A stretch of DNA of 64,000 nucleotides from Trematomus loennbergii (Eukaryota; Chordata; Actinopteri; Perciformes; Nototheniidae), in assembly GCA_012861695.1 (NCBI GenBank), contig JAAOOA010000065.1, positions 331,001-395,000 on the forward strand, written 5' to 3'. Positions within the stretch are counted from its first letter, which is position 1. Each line of letters begins with the position of its first letter. Positions 11,532 to 22,213 of the stretch are shown piece by piece. Made by a program: the position numbers and the translations under genes. A model generated the notes under the pieces. It saw nothing but the letters and a program-made list of their open reading frames with translations. It had not been told where the DNA came from and did not search any database.

Positions 11532-12728
11532 ATAAAAATATTTTATCATAATATTTTTTCAAAAAGTGTTTAATTTTTGCACCTATGCCACCAGTCATAT
11601 TATTTCATCCAGTAGCTAGTTAATCTTTCACCAGAAAACCGTTGAAAATGGCTTTTATGATGCGGCTCTTTTATGATGCGGCTCAGCCTAAGGTCTCAGC
11701 CTCTTGTGCGCACGAGCATGTTACCGGTGCGCCAAGTAGGAAGAGGAATGCACAGGAGACAACCGTTTGATTGCAGACTGTTATGTTTATGTGGGGAAAT
11801 GGTGGTGCATACATTATTTGAGTTATATTTAAAACTCGGACTTCATTTTAAGGACATGTCGGCCAGGGGTGTAGAGCTTTTTTTAAGCATGTTTAAGATT
11901 GGCAAAACAGGAGAGTAAACCAGTCTGCCTTGATCTATGAATTAATGTCCGGGACTCTCACGTTATCTGCTGCCCGCAGCTGTTTTATAGAAGGAAACCC
12001 CCTCTCTTCATGAAATGGCTGCAGCATCAGGAGGCAGCGGGACGTATACTTGGTAAAGAGCTGTGCCTTTTTACGCACCGCCTTCGCTGTGTTTAACTTA
12101 ATCAGAACAGTTTAAGAGTGACTGCAGGCTGCTACGTGTTAACCACACACACATCTACACACATCGAACTGCCCGATTACTCCCTCTTTTATTAGTTTTA
12201 TGAAGGAGATGTCCAGTCAGTCACCAAGGCGCATGATGTGTGTGTGTATGTGCTCTGCTCAGCTCAGCTCTGTGTGTTCGGTGTGTTTGTGTCTGTCCGA
12301 CACCGGCATATATGCGGCTGTGAAATAAATTAGTTTAATAATCTCGATGTAGTGCTAAATGCTGTCGGGAGTGCACACAGGCGACCGGACATCTCCTTCA
12401 TAATGCGCCTTCTCCTCGTTTTCCCAGCATTCACTGGATTATCCGTAAATCATACAAAACCAAAACGTTGATTTATCTGTTTTCCCGTTTTGGTTTAAAA
12501 ACTGAATAAAGTCGGTTTTTTGGTTTTCCGAAAAACCAAAAAACAACACCAGTTCTTTTTTAAACTTTGTTAATATGTTTTGGATGCATATTGTTCTAGT
12601 ATTTGTTCAGGCTGTTACATACAATTAGCCTCTGTTGCTACCTGCTGGTGGTGAGTAAATATTAAAATCAGTTAAAATTGACAACCGGTCCGCGATTTTT
12701 TTTTAATGTATCTGCCGGTCCTTGGCAC
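11532..12728. other. Unassigned interior of the hAT element
   Basis: Mixed-composition DNA with no convincing gene. GGTCCGCG and CCGGTCC motifs near 12680-12720 mirror the left subterminal region. Confidence 0.4.
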
Positions 12729-12757
12729 AATAAAGGTTGGGAACCCCTGCATTAGAG

Positions 12758-13570
12758 TACCTTCCATTTATTGAGATGTTTGTCCAAGCTAAAGACTTGG
12801 TGAGAAGGTTTCAATAAATGAATTCTAAAAAGGACGAGAAAGCCAAGAGATTGCTCGAAGAGAACTATGGAAATCAACTCTTTTGCAGCAGCTTGTTTGG
12901 AGAAAGGTCAAATTGGAATGCCATTAACAGTGAAGATAGAAAAGCACTGCTCAATTATACTATTTTTCTTTAAGGATATTATAACTCAATGGAAAATATT
13001 GATACCTTCCTTTAAACTCAGGGAAAAGTGTAGAACCGCAAATTCATAGATTAAAAAAAAATGAAAAATTCCATGTTTCTAGTTTTGGTTGATTTCATCA
13101 AAAGACATGCACTGATGGTTTTGAAGAAAGTAGTTTTGCAACAGTGAGTGCAGGTGCACACATAGAAAAAAGAGCAAAAACTGTCAGATTTCCAAAAGAC
13201 AGAGTTACGCCAGAGCTACCACCATACATGTCAGAGTCAATGACTTTGGCCAACTTGACAAACACTTGATGATGAAAGCCCTTCAACAGTTATGTGCGTT
13301 TACAAATGATCAACAGCCGATACACATAACTACAGTGCCAAATGTTCCAAATGACTTTGAAACTCTATCACCCGACCACTTGCTCCAGCTCAAGGTCAAA
13401 CCAATGTTACCACCAGGTTAAATCCATCTGCAATATTCAGAGCCAAAAAGACCGTTGGCAGCAAGTGAAATGCATAACGGAGTTCTGGAGCAGATGGATC
13501 TACGACTTTGCAAGAAAGACCAGAATGGAATTGCATTCAAAGAAACCATATACCTGGACATACATGTATT
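12758..13570 (+). pseudogene. Decayed BEL/Pao gag and pol remnant, right part
   Basis: Directly after the hAT target duplication, a frame resumes with EMFVQAKDLVRRFQ, a Gag-like block. Much of pol is missing. Near 13350-13560 the text ETLSPDHLLQLKVKPMLPPG, and then a W-rich block including KDRWQQVKC, match the region after the integrase core in BEL/Pao polyproteins, where the element ends. Stops and shifts interrupt it. This is a much older copy than the BEL/Pao element at 48-57 kb. Confidence 0.6.
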
Positions 13571-14074
13571 GATCATAAACTCAAATGCACTTCATTGATC
13601 CTGGTTAATGTCAAAAGTTCTGGAGACACCACCCAGATCAAGAGGTCTGATTAATTTTAAGACAAACAAACATGCTGGAAAGACCAGTAAGCTAAGTTAT
13701 CTCTCTGGTGCCAGTCTCAGAATAAGGCAAATTAACATTCACAATTAGAATGTAGTTTTCAAAGGCTGAACCTTTTGTATCCGGCTCCTTTTTTGTTTTG
13801 TTAACTTTTATTAAAGATTCCCATTACAATTTGTTTTGTGCAGAATGCCAAAATAATATTTTCACCCAGTGGCGACCTCTAGAGTCAATTAAAAAGAAAG
13901 ACTACAATTCCCTAGCACAAGCTTATTGAGATACACATTTATGGGCTGATGTGGCAGAGTTCTAAACCGCTCAATTATTTAACGTTATCATCTTACAGTA
14001 AGTACATCTTTTAGTTTTGTTTTGCCTCTTTTGTTTTTATAGTAAACCATGCAATAACAATATATTTGACTGAC
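13571..14074. other. Intron-like sequence, no gene seen
   Basis: AT-rich DNA between the BEL/Pao remnant and the linker exon at 14075. Nothing further is recognised. Confidence 0.4.
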
Positions 14075-14110
14075 CTTTGGGGGCAGATGGTGCAGTTGGA
14101 GTGCTGGGCT
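14075..14110 (-). CDS. Short linker exon, GVIN-associated, copy A
   Basis: On the minus strand a pyrimidine-rich acceptor (TTTTTCCCCACAG) precedes 36 nt that can encode PSTPTAPSAPK, followed by a GTCAGT donor. A related exon with the same first bases sits at 20757-20791. Pro/Ser/Thr linkers between modules are common. Assignment to the GVIN-type gene rests on strand, order and the duplicated neighbourhood. Confidence 0.5.
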
Positions 14111-14211
14111 CTGTGGGGAAAAACAGAAAGCTTTCAGTAAAACTTAAAAAATGAATGTTTGTTAGCATTTTAAAGTGCTGTTTGACTGACAAGGAAAGGC
14201 CAAAAAAAAAG

Positions 14212-14707
14212 CCATATGAAGCTCAGCGCAAGTTCAATCAGGAAGACCAAGCTCTTCATTCAGATTACACGTCACCACATTACACTCTCCTTCCTCATTA
14301 AGTGACCGGGGCGTCACTCCCCAGCTAACCAATCTCTCCTCTCCCCATTCCCACAAGCCTATCATAGCTCCCGCTAATCCCTTTATATCTGCTCTTTCCT
14401 CTGTCAGCTGTCATTTCAGGTGACAAAACGCAACCCTCCTCCACCCCTTTCGCCTCCTGTCTCCTTCAGGACAAGCTAAACCTTCTCCCTACAGTCCGTT
14501 CCCACCTACTTATCACCACCACCAGTGTCTAGACCCCGGGGGGTTTCATCGGAGCGGTTCTTCCCCCTCCTGAATGATTATCCTGCAAACTGGGGCCTAA
14601 TCGCCAAACACCATTTCATTCTCCTGTTATAATTGTGGCATCATTATTCATTCATTTATGTGTCCCGGTAATAAATATGTATTCCAAACATCAACGTCTC
14701 TCCTGAT
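14212..14707. mobile_element. Insertion of about 500 bp, possibly a solo LTR
   Basis: In paralogous set B (20890-20925) the flanking intron runs from GCCATAT straight into ATAATTATC. In set A this block and the piggyBac element separate them. The block holds a TTTATATC TATA-like site near 14384 and AATAAA near 14669, as in an LTR. No coding sequence is present. ATAT on both sides may be a target duplication. Confidence 0.4.
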
Positions 14708-14744
14708 TTAACCCTTGTGCCCTCCTCGAATTTTCAACCTTTCG

Positions 14745-15620
14745 ACCCCTTCGTGGCAAAAATGTACACGCCCATAATAACTGCTATTAAATCCTCATAT
14801 ATCAACATTTTTTCTACTTTTTTTTCATGAATCACTTAAACAACTTATAACGTACTCAAAACTACCAAACATTCAATAATTTTCTGGATTTTAACCCTTT
14901 AAATGCCTGTTTAATTATTTGAATTATTTCATTTTATGACAAAAAACACAAAAAATGAATTTTTTTCAATATAATAATTAGTAGAGGGATGGAACTTTGG
15001 TGGTTACTAGAGTCTGGATGTGTCAAAGATTAGCAACAAAATTGATTTCACTGCATTATTATTTTGTACGTAGTGTCAGATACTACCTCTGGACACCTTC
15101 GTGGCAAAAATGTACACGCCCATAATAACTTCTATTAAATCATCATATATCAATATTTCTTTCTACTTTTTGTTTCATGAATCACATAAACAACTTAGAA
15201 CATACTCAGAACTAGCAAACATTCAATACTTTTCTGGATTTTAACCCTTTAAATGCCTGTTTAATTATTTGAATTATTTCATTATTTATTACAAAAAACA
15301 CAAAAAATGAATTTTTTTCATATAATAATTAGTAGAGGGATGGAACTTTGGTGGTTATTAGAGTCTTGGATGTGTCAAAGATTAGCAACAAAATTGATTT
15401 GACTGCATTATTATTTTTTACGTAGTATCAGATACTACCTCTGGACCCTTCGTGGCAAAAATGTACACGCCCATAATAACTTCTATTAAATCATCATACA
15501 TCAATATTTTTTTCTACTTTTTTTTCATGAATCACATAAACAACTTCTAACGTACTCAAAACTACCATTTTCGGTTTCGATTTTAACCCTTTAAACGCCT
15601 GTTTCATTATTTTCATTATT
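14745..15620. repeat. Tandem repeat of about 349 bp in the left piggyBac arm
   Basis: CCTTCGTGGCAAAAATGTAC starts near 14751, 15099 and 15447, each followed by the same AT-rich unit with TTTCATGAATCAC and AACCCTTTAAA(T/C)GCCTG. The right arm carries about two inverted copies at 17640-18170. Confidence 0.85.
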
Positions 15621-15867
15621 TCATTTATCTCAAAAATGCCTCATTGACTTCCATTCAGACCACATTTGTTGATCTCACTGCCATTGCAGTATAAAACCAT
15701 GCATTTTGTAATGTCAGCATTTCATTTAGAAGAAAAGTAGTGATATTTGATATTTCTACTCTATTCCAACAGATTAAACCATTTTCCCACTGTAGGCCGA
15801 TGCATTACATTCTTACATTTTTGCCAGTTAATTATGGAGCGTGTGACTACCAGGGGGCCCCGAGAGT

Positions 15868-15993
15868 GGTGTGTTTGTGTGTGTGTGTGTGTGTATGTAT
15901 GTATATGTATGTGTGTGCGTGTGCGTGTGTGTGTGGTGTGTGTGTGTGTGTATATGTGCGTGTGTGTGTGTATTGTGGTGTGTGTGTGTGTGT
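15868..15993. repeat. (GT)n microsatellite, left piggyBac arm
   Basis: An interrupted GT tract. A longer CA tract occupies the mirror position in the other arm. Confidence 0.95.
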
Positions 15994-17204
15994 CATTTCC
16001 AGCAGCAGACTAGCAGGTCCTGCAGCATGTGACCTGGTGCTCTCTCAGGTGATAAACAACATTTTTTTAGGCCTGTGCACAACCAGCACACACCTCTCCT
16101 CCCTCTCCGTGTGTGTGTGTGTGTGTGTGTGAGAATCTGTAAGCATGCACAGATCATTTCATGGGAAAAAAGGCCATCTTTTGAGGGATGTGTTTGATGT
16201 GTCTTTGAAGAGCTGCTTGATTACTCAAAAACAAAAAACAACTGTTAGTGTGTTTATGCACCTGGCTGCCAAAGATAAACATGCAGTTTGACCAAGGGCT
16301 TATTTCATTAGTGAGCAGAGAAGGAGAAAGACCTGGAGCAAAGAGAAGGAACTCAAATGAAGAAGCTTTTCAGTGCAGAAGAGACTTCAGAAATAATCTT
16401 GTAGCCTTCTTCTGCCAGCGAGCTGCAGGACTCATCTGAAGAAGACACAAGGTTCGAGGGGGTCTGACACTGAATGCTCTCTGGAGTCCAGCATTTCTTT
16501 GAGTTCCTCTGACCCTTCATCTGAAAGTGGAGAGGACACTGAGGGTCCGGCCCACAGTGAGGGGACAGAGAAGAACGGAGGTCGTTCTCCCAGGAGCTGG
16601 GGAAAACCAGGGTGTCCTCACAGATTGTGATAAGAAAGCCCCCCGTGGTGGTGGATGGTGGGCCGGACCCTCAGTGTCCTCTCCACTTTCAGATGAAGGG
16701 TCAGAGGAACTCAAAGAAATGCTGGACTCCAGAGAGCATTCAGTGTCAGACCCCCCTCGAACCTTGTGTCTTCTTCAGATGAGTCCTGCAGCTCGCTGGC
16801 AGAAGAAGGCTACAAGATTATTTCTGAAGTCTCCTCTGCACTGAAAAGCTTCTTCATTTGAGTTCCTTCTCTTTGCTCCAGGTCTTTCTCCTTCTCTGCT
16901 CACTAATGAAATAAGCCCTTGGTCAAACTGCATGTTTATCTTTGGCAGCCAGGTGCATAAACACACTAACAGTTGTTTTTTGTTTTTGAGTAATCAAGCA
17001 GCTCTTCAAAGACACATCAAACACATCCCTCAAAAGATGGCCTTTTTTTCCCATGAAATGATCTGTGCATGCTTACAGATTCTCACACACACACGGAGAG
17101 GGGGAGGAGAGGTGTGTGCTGTTGTGCACAGGCCTAAAAATTGTTGTTCTATCACCTGAGAGCACCAGGTCACATGCTGCAGGACCTGCTAGTCTGCTGC
17201 TGGA

Positions 17205-17207
17205 AAT

Positions 17208-17250
<43 letters not shown>

Positions 17251-17291
17251 CATATACACACACACACACACGCACACGCACACACATACAC

Positions 17292-17384
<93 letters not shown>
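17205..17384. repeat. (CA)n microsatellite, right piggyBac arm
   Basis: A CA tract of about 180 bp with short interruptions, the inverted counterpart of 15868-15993 but expanded differently. Confidence 0.97.
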
Positions 17385-17385
<1 letters not shown>

Positions 17386-18426
17386 ACTCTCGGGGCCCCC
17401 TGGTAGTCACACACGGCTCCATAATTAACTGGCAAAAATGTAAGAATGTAATGCATCGGCCTACAGTGGGAAAATGGTTTAATCTGTTGGAATAGAGTAG
17501 AAATATCAAATATCACTACTTTTCTTCTAAATGAAATGCTGACATTACAAAATGCATGGTTTTATACTGCAATGGCAGTGAGATCAACAAATGTGGTCTG
17601 AATGGAAGTCAATGAGGCATTTTTGAGAGAAATGAAATAATTAAAATAATTAAACAGGCATTTAAGGGTTAAAATCCTGCCAATGATTGAATGTTTGGTA
17701 GTTTTGAATACGTTAGAAGTTGTTTATGTGATTCATGAAAAAAAAGTAGAAAAATATAATTGATGTATGATGATTTAATAGCAGTTGTTTGGGGCGTGTA
17801 CATTTTTGCCACGAAGGTGTCCAGAGGTAGTATCTGATACTACGTAAAAAAATAATGCAGTCAAATCAATTTTGTTGCTAATCTTTGACACATCCAGACT
17901 CTAATAACCACCAAAGTTCCATCCCTCTACTAATTATTATATTGAAAGAAATTCATTTTTTGTGTTTTTTTTAAGAGAAATTAAATAATTCAAATAATGA
18001 AACAGGCATTTAAAGGGTTAAAATCCTGAAAATTATTGGATGTTTGGTAGTTTTGAGCACGTTAGAAGTTGTTCAAGTGATTCATGGAAAAAAAAGTTTA
18101 GTAAAATATTGATGTATAATGATTTAATAGCAGTTTTTATGAGCGTGTACATTTTTGCCATGAAGGGGTCCAGAGGGTGCAAAATGCATCACGAGAGTAT
18201 ACAAAACATGTAAGAGTAATCGACATTGGATTTCAAAAATTTGACTCAAAAGAAGACTTCTTGCAAAAATCCATGCCAAAAGCTGTAACACAGCTGAAAT
18301 GATTACCAAATCAAAAAAAAAAGTCAGGAAAAATGTACAAAAATGCCAGAGGAGGGCACAAGGGTTAAAATATAATTATCGAAAAGATCCAGAAACAGGT
18401 GGCATTGATTACATTTTCAGATTTAC

Positions 18427-18578
18427 CTGTGAAGACAGATAGCGAGGTTGCTTCGCTTTGATTTCCATTGTCTGCAATCTTTTTGAAACTGATGGTACAC
18501 TCAGTCCCGTGAATCAGTGCCTTAACCGTGACAGTTTCTGCGTTATCAACAGTCAAACTGCCGCTGTTTGTTCACAGC
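18427..18578 (-). pseudogene. Fibronectin-III-like exon, copy A, frameshifted
   Basis: The minus-strand exon lies between an acceptor (TTACTCAG) and a donor (ACAG|GTAAAT). It encodes LTVDNAETVTVKALIHGTEC, continuing to a C-terminal strand LSVFT. The GTEC-plus-beta-strand pattern resembles a fibronectin type III half-domain. Near its start it reads GTGAACAAAC where copy B has GTGAAACAAAC, so one base is lost and an early stop results. It lies between the 82-nt exons upstream and the linker exon at 14075. Confidence 0.6.
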
Positions 18579-18720
18579 CTGAGTAATCTAACTGTAGTCT
18601 ACACACAGCTACTTTCCCTGGTGGAGGAACATCTGTCATAAGACAAGAAAAGTACATCTCAGTATCTTTACATATCACTGCGTATATAACATTAGGTCAG
18701 TTATTGACAGTCACACTTAC

Positions 18721-18802
18721 GGTCAGACTGTGGTGCTGCTGGAGTGTTCTTTCCTTCCTCACAGCACGGGTCAGGAGAGGGATTTGTTTCTTCCTGATGT
18801 TC
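18721..18802 (-). CDS. 82-nt repeated exon, copy A2
   Basis: Exact acceptor (ACCAAG) and donor (C|GTAAGTG) sites bound an open 82-nt exon encoding an acidic Pro-rich segment that contains CCEEGKNTPAAPQSD. The same exon occurs at 19355-19436 and 21224-21303. Phase 0 in and phase 1 out would fit the start exon at 19562 and the FN3-like exon. It is a disordered linker by composition and matches no known domain. Confidence 0.6.
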
Positions 18803-18829
18803 CTTGGTAATTGAGAACATTACAGTATG

Positions 18830-19354
18830 TTTATATTCTATTTTGAACGAGTCATACTATATTAATAATTGTTGGTTAAATAACTTTAAAGAGGTGGATA
18901 GAGACATTTCTTTGTATCAGAATACAGCAGGTTGATGAAAATGTTCTTTGCACTGAGATTGGACATTGGCATTATTCATAGGTGATCATTTAATACAAAT
19001 CAGAATGGGTGCTGTCATGATCAATCATATTACTTAAAAGCAGAACCACATATCCTGTGACGCTCACAGGGGAGGGCAGGAAAATGTATAAATACTTATG
19101 CTTCAGACCTATGAGGGGTCAGCTATTCTAACCTTAATTTAACTATTACGCATTTCACTATACTTTTTACCAGTGCTGAAAGAAGTACTCAGTAAATATA
19201 ATACAAAAGTGTATATTTACCAGTAAGTAAAATAGTGTACAATAGTGTGTACCAGAACACTGTAGCTCTTCACTTTATAGAAAAGTATCTCTCAGTATCT
19301 CCACAGCAGGTATATATTTATTACATTAAATCAGTTATTAACAGTCACACTTAC
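18830..19354. other. Intronic sequence between the repeated exons, no gene seen
   Basis: AT-rich DNA. Both ends resemble the introns around the homologous 82-nt exons at 19.4 and 21.3 kb, which fits unequal tandem duplication of exon plus intron. Confidence 0.4.
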
Positions 19355-19436
19355 GTTCGGACTCAGGTGCTGCTGGAGTGTTCTTTCCTTCCTCACAGCT
19401 CGGGTCAGGGAAGGAATCTGATACTCCATAATGTTC
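19355..19436 (-). CDS. 82-nt repeated exon, copy A1
   Basis: The same splice boundaries as 18721-18802, and open. It includes DPSCEEGKNTPAAPES. It follows the start-codon exon 19562-19631 in the correct phase, so the two can be read continuously from the initiator Met for 41 codons. Confidence 0.65.
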
Positions 19437-19561
19437 CTTGGTAATTGAGAACAATATGTTAATGTTTGAATTCTAATCAATACATGAATCATGCCATATT
19501 CACAATACTTAAATATATGACAATATTTCTCTTGTAATTGTATTGTAATTTAATTATTTAC

Positions 19562-19631
19562 CTCCACATCAGGGTTATCCATTGCAGAAACACTCTCAGC
19601 CATCCCACAAGATTCTTCAAACAGCGTCTCA
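19562..19631 (-). CDS. Start-codon exon, copy A
   Basis: The minus-strand exon has an acceptor (TTTCAG), 28 nt of 5' leader, then ATG (complement of 19601-19603) opening MAESVSAMDNPDVE, and a GTAAAT donor. Splicing from exon 1 at 22214 would put an in-frame stop (TGA) before this ATG, so this ATG is the likely initiator. Copy B at 21420-21495 has ATT at the same position. Confidence 0.65.
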
Positions 19632-19689
19632 CTGAAAGTGTTAGAAAAGAACTGTGTTACAACATCTAATCTAATGTAGATTCTACACC

Positions 19690-20740
19690 AGGAACATGCA
19701 GAGGATGAGAGGGGACAGGGCTCAAATGCATAAAAGGGCACATAAGGAAGTCCCTCCCTTTCCGGTGGACCTCCATGGGACCTTCTTTAGGAAAAATTAT
19801 GTATTGAAGTCAATAGATGAGAGTAACACCTATGTCACTTCCGGGCGAAAATTACGGCCCCGCCCACTTTGGGGGAAAACAACGCTGTCATTTGAATGGC
19901 GGTCAATACAAATTCTGAAGGTTTTGCCAATCCGATCAGAGATGTATTAAAACCGTGGATTTTTGGATCTTCAAAGAGCCCGATTACGATGGCCAGTCAG
20001 GCAAACAATTACATTAAATCATTTGAAATCGACAATCGGGCTCGATATATGGTTAAATTAAAATCAGTAGGCGAGGCCGTAATTTCGCCAGCTGTTACTT
20101 TCATGAGCGAGGCGGAAAATAATTGTTTTATCATGCCAAAAAGCTGCTGTGTAGTTTATTGCACCTCAAACATGAAAACAAATCCAGAGTTACGTTTTCT
20201 GTACTTCCTCTAAGAAAAAAGGACAGTAAAAGAAGAGCTCTGTGGCTTCAGGCTTGATCGCCATTCAAATGACAGTGTTGTTTCCCCCAAAAGTGGGCGG
20301 GCCGTAATTTTCGCCCTGAAGTGATGTAGATGTTACTCTCATCTAAGGACATCGATCGCCTACTGCTATATTAACCATATATCGAGCCCTATCTTCGATT
20401 TCCAATGATTTAATGTAATTGTTTGTAATCGGGCTCTTTGAATATCCAAAAATCCATGGTTTTCTTACATTTCTGATCGGATTGGCAAAAACTTCAGAAT
20501 TTGAATTGATCGCCATTCAAATGACAGCTTTGTTTTCCCCCAAAAGTGGGCGGAGCCGTCATGTGTTACTCTCATATATGGCGAGAGAAAAATTATCTTT
20601 CGATCCCGTTTGAATTGTGCCACGAAGTACACATAGTTGTCAAATTAAAAGATAATTTTGCAAGTAAAAAAAAAATGTTTGCCGAAAACTGTTTTTGTGT
20701 GAAGCCGCTCAATGAACTACATCTCTGGTTTGCAAACACA
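19690..20740 (+). mobile_element. P-element/THAP-type transposon fragment with inverted repeats
   Basis: At 20133-20260 the plus strand encodes MPKSCCVVYCTSNM and downstream KKDSKRRALWLQ. The closely spaced cysteines and the Trp fit the start of a THAP zinc-finger domain, as in P-element-like transposases. A frameshift and stop follow RFLYFL. The block AAGTGGGCGG with CGCCATTCAAATGACAG appears three times in both orientations (19845-19900 inverted, 20259-20310, 20510-20560), so the remnant is a rearranged foldback. It separates exon sets A and B. Confidence 0.6.
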
Positions 20741-20756
20741 GTGACTTGCTGCTGAC

Positions 20757-20791
20757 CTGATCGACTTTATTCTGAACATGAGTGCTGGGCT
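20757..20791 (-). CDS. Linker exon, copy B
   Basis: The acceptor TTTTCCCCTCAG and first ten bases match the linker exon at 14075-14110. The body then differs before a GTCAGC donor. Probably a diverged, non-functional duplicate. Confidence 0.4.
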
Positions 20792-20967
20792 CTGAGGGGA
20801 AAAACAGAAAGCTTTCAGTAAAACTTAAAAAAGTAATGTTCCACCAATGTTTGTCAGCATTGTAAAGTGCTGTTTGACTGACAAGGAAAGGCAAAAAAAT
20901 ATATAGCCATATATAATTATCCAAAAGATCCAGAAACAGGTGTCATTGATTACATTTTCAGATTTAC

Positions 20968-21112
20968 CTGTGAAGACAGATATCGAGATTGCTTCGCTTT
21001 GATTTCCATTGTCTGCAATCTTTGTGAATCTGATGGTACACTCAGTCCTATGAATCAGTGCCAGTGACAGTTTCGGCGTTATCAACAGTCAAACTGCGGC
21101 TGTTTGTTTCAC
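20968..21112 (-). pseudogene. Fibronectin-III-like exon, copy B, broken
   Basis: Homologous to 18427-18578, with the same GTAAAT donor. The acceptor region reads TTACTCCTGTG where copy A has TTACTCAGGCTGTG, so the AG is deleted. A 5-bp deletion (GTCACTGGCAC against GTCACGGTTAAGGCAC) shifts the frame. It cannot encode the domain. Confidence 0.6.
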
Positions 21113-21223
21113 AGGAGTAATCTAACTGTAGTCTACACCCAGCTACTTTCCCTGGTGGAGGAATCTTTACATATCACTGCGTATATTTACAACATTAGGT
21201 CAGTTATTGACAGTCACACTTAC

Positions 21224-21303
21224 GGTCGACTGTGGTGCTGCTGGAGTGTTCTTTCCTTCCTCAGAGCACGGGTCAGGAGAGGGATCTGTTCTTCATAATG
21301 TTC
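21224..21303 (-). pseudogene. 82-nt exon, copy B, shortened to 80 nt
   Basis: Same boundaries as the two A copies, but two single-base deletions (AGAACAGATCCC and AGTCGACC) shift the frame. Confidence 0.6.
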
Positions 21304-21419
21304 CTTGGTAATTGAGAACATTACAGTATGTTTACATTCTGTTTTGAATGAGTCATACTATATTAACAATAGCTTATGTGACATGTATTTGTAAATGTAT
21401 TGTCATTTAACGGTTTTAC

Positions 21420-21495
21420 CTCCTTATCAGTGTACTCCATTTTTGATACACCCTCAGCAATCCCACACCGTTCAGATTATCCAAACAGCTTCCCA
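21420..21495 (-). pseudogene. Start-codon exon, copy B, start lost
   Basis: Homologous to 19562-19631. The initiator ATG is ATT here (CAATCCC on the plus strand against CCATCCC). The first remaining ATG would give only MEYTDKE before the donor. Confidence 0.6.
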
Positions 21496-21516
21496 CTAAA
21501 AGTAATAGGAAATAAC

Positions 21517-22075
21517 CAGGTGTAAGAAGTACTCAGATCTTTTAATTAAGTAAAAGTACCATTACTACAATGTAAAAATCCTCTGTAACAAGTAAAAGTC
21601 CTTTATTCAAAATGTTACCCTAGTAAAATTACAAAAGACATCAAAAGATACTTCAAGTACAATACATGAAAGTATACTCATTGTGCAGTAAGATCCATTT
21701 TCATATTTTAAAATGATTGTATTATAATTAGTAATAATGAATTTATTAATGTCAATTAATTTCAATGTTGCACTTGGTAGAGGTTGGGTTCATTTTGTAT
21801 ATCTTGATATATACTGCTGGGTGCCTATCATATAATAATACATGATGGTTTATTAGTTTATTTTGTATTCTGTATTATTATTCAACGTCTGCAGAGCAGC
21901 TATCTAAAACTGTGAAATACATATTGTTAAAAATTAAGTAAAAAGTTACAAATTGCCTCCAAAATGAAGTGAAGTAAAGTATATAGTAGCACAAAGTGAA
22001 ATACTCAAGTGAAGTACAGGTACCTCAAATACATACTCGAGTACAGTACTTGAAAGCCATTCAACACAACACCTG
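21517..22075. repeat. Dispersed repeat rich in AAGTAAAAGTA, MITE-like
   Basis: A GTAAGAAGTACTCAGATC start, internal AAGTAAAAGT repeats and a mirrored GTACTTGA-rich end are typical of abundant fish hAT-type MITEs. A related block is at about 34785-34924. No gene. Confidence 0.5.
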
Positions 22076-22213
22076 AACACCACAGATCAAACAGCATGTG
22101 AACTCTGCAGCCTGATAGATTACTGAAACTGATGAGTTATGCTTCTGTTTGAGACCATGTGAAGACATCATTTAAAAAGTATTTCTATGAAAGACAAATA
22201 AATGCTTTCCTAC

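Larger units (their letters stand above)
8729..12749. mobile_element. hAT-type DNA transposon, non-autonomous, 4.0 kb with nested inserts
   Basis: The termini are CAGGGGTTCCCAACC at 8729-8743 and its exact inverse GGTTGGGAACCCCTG at 12735-12749. They are bounded by a perfect 8-bp target duplication CATTAGAG (8721-8728 and 12750-12757), the hAT signature. GGTCCGCGGACC palindromes follow the left end. No hAT transposase is recognisable. The interior is mostly a second terminal-inverted-repeat element plus unassigned DNA at 11532-12650. Confidence 0.9.
14712..18364. mobile_element. piggyBac-type foldback element, 3.65 kb
   Basis: TTAA at 14708-14711 and 18365-18368 flank the inverted termini CCCTTGTGCCCTCC and GGAGGGCACAAGGG. 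Almost the whole element is a giant palindrome: the arms meet a loop of about 100 bp at 16557-16656 (CACTGAGGGTCCGGCCCAC at 16538-16556 mirrors 16657-16675). Each arm holds the same decayed 5' coding part, beginning MKKLFSAEETSEII and followed by Ser/Glu-rich text ending SGEDTEGP, which resembles a piggyBac transposase N-terminus. No catalytic region is present, so it cannot move itself. Confidence 0.85.

Noticed and set aside
11673..11918. 81-codon frame inside the hAT element as a possible transposase
   Set aside because: No BED finger or hAT dimerisation motif is visible in it.
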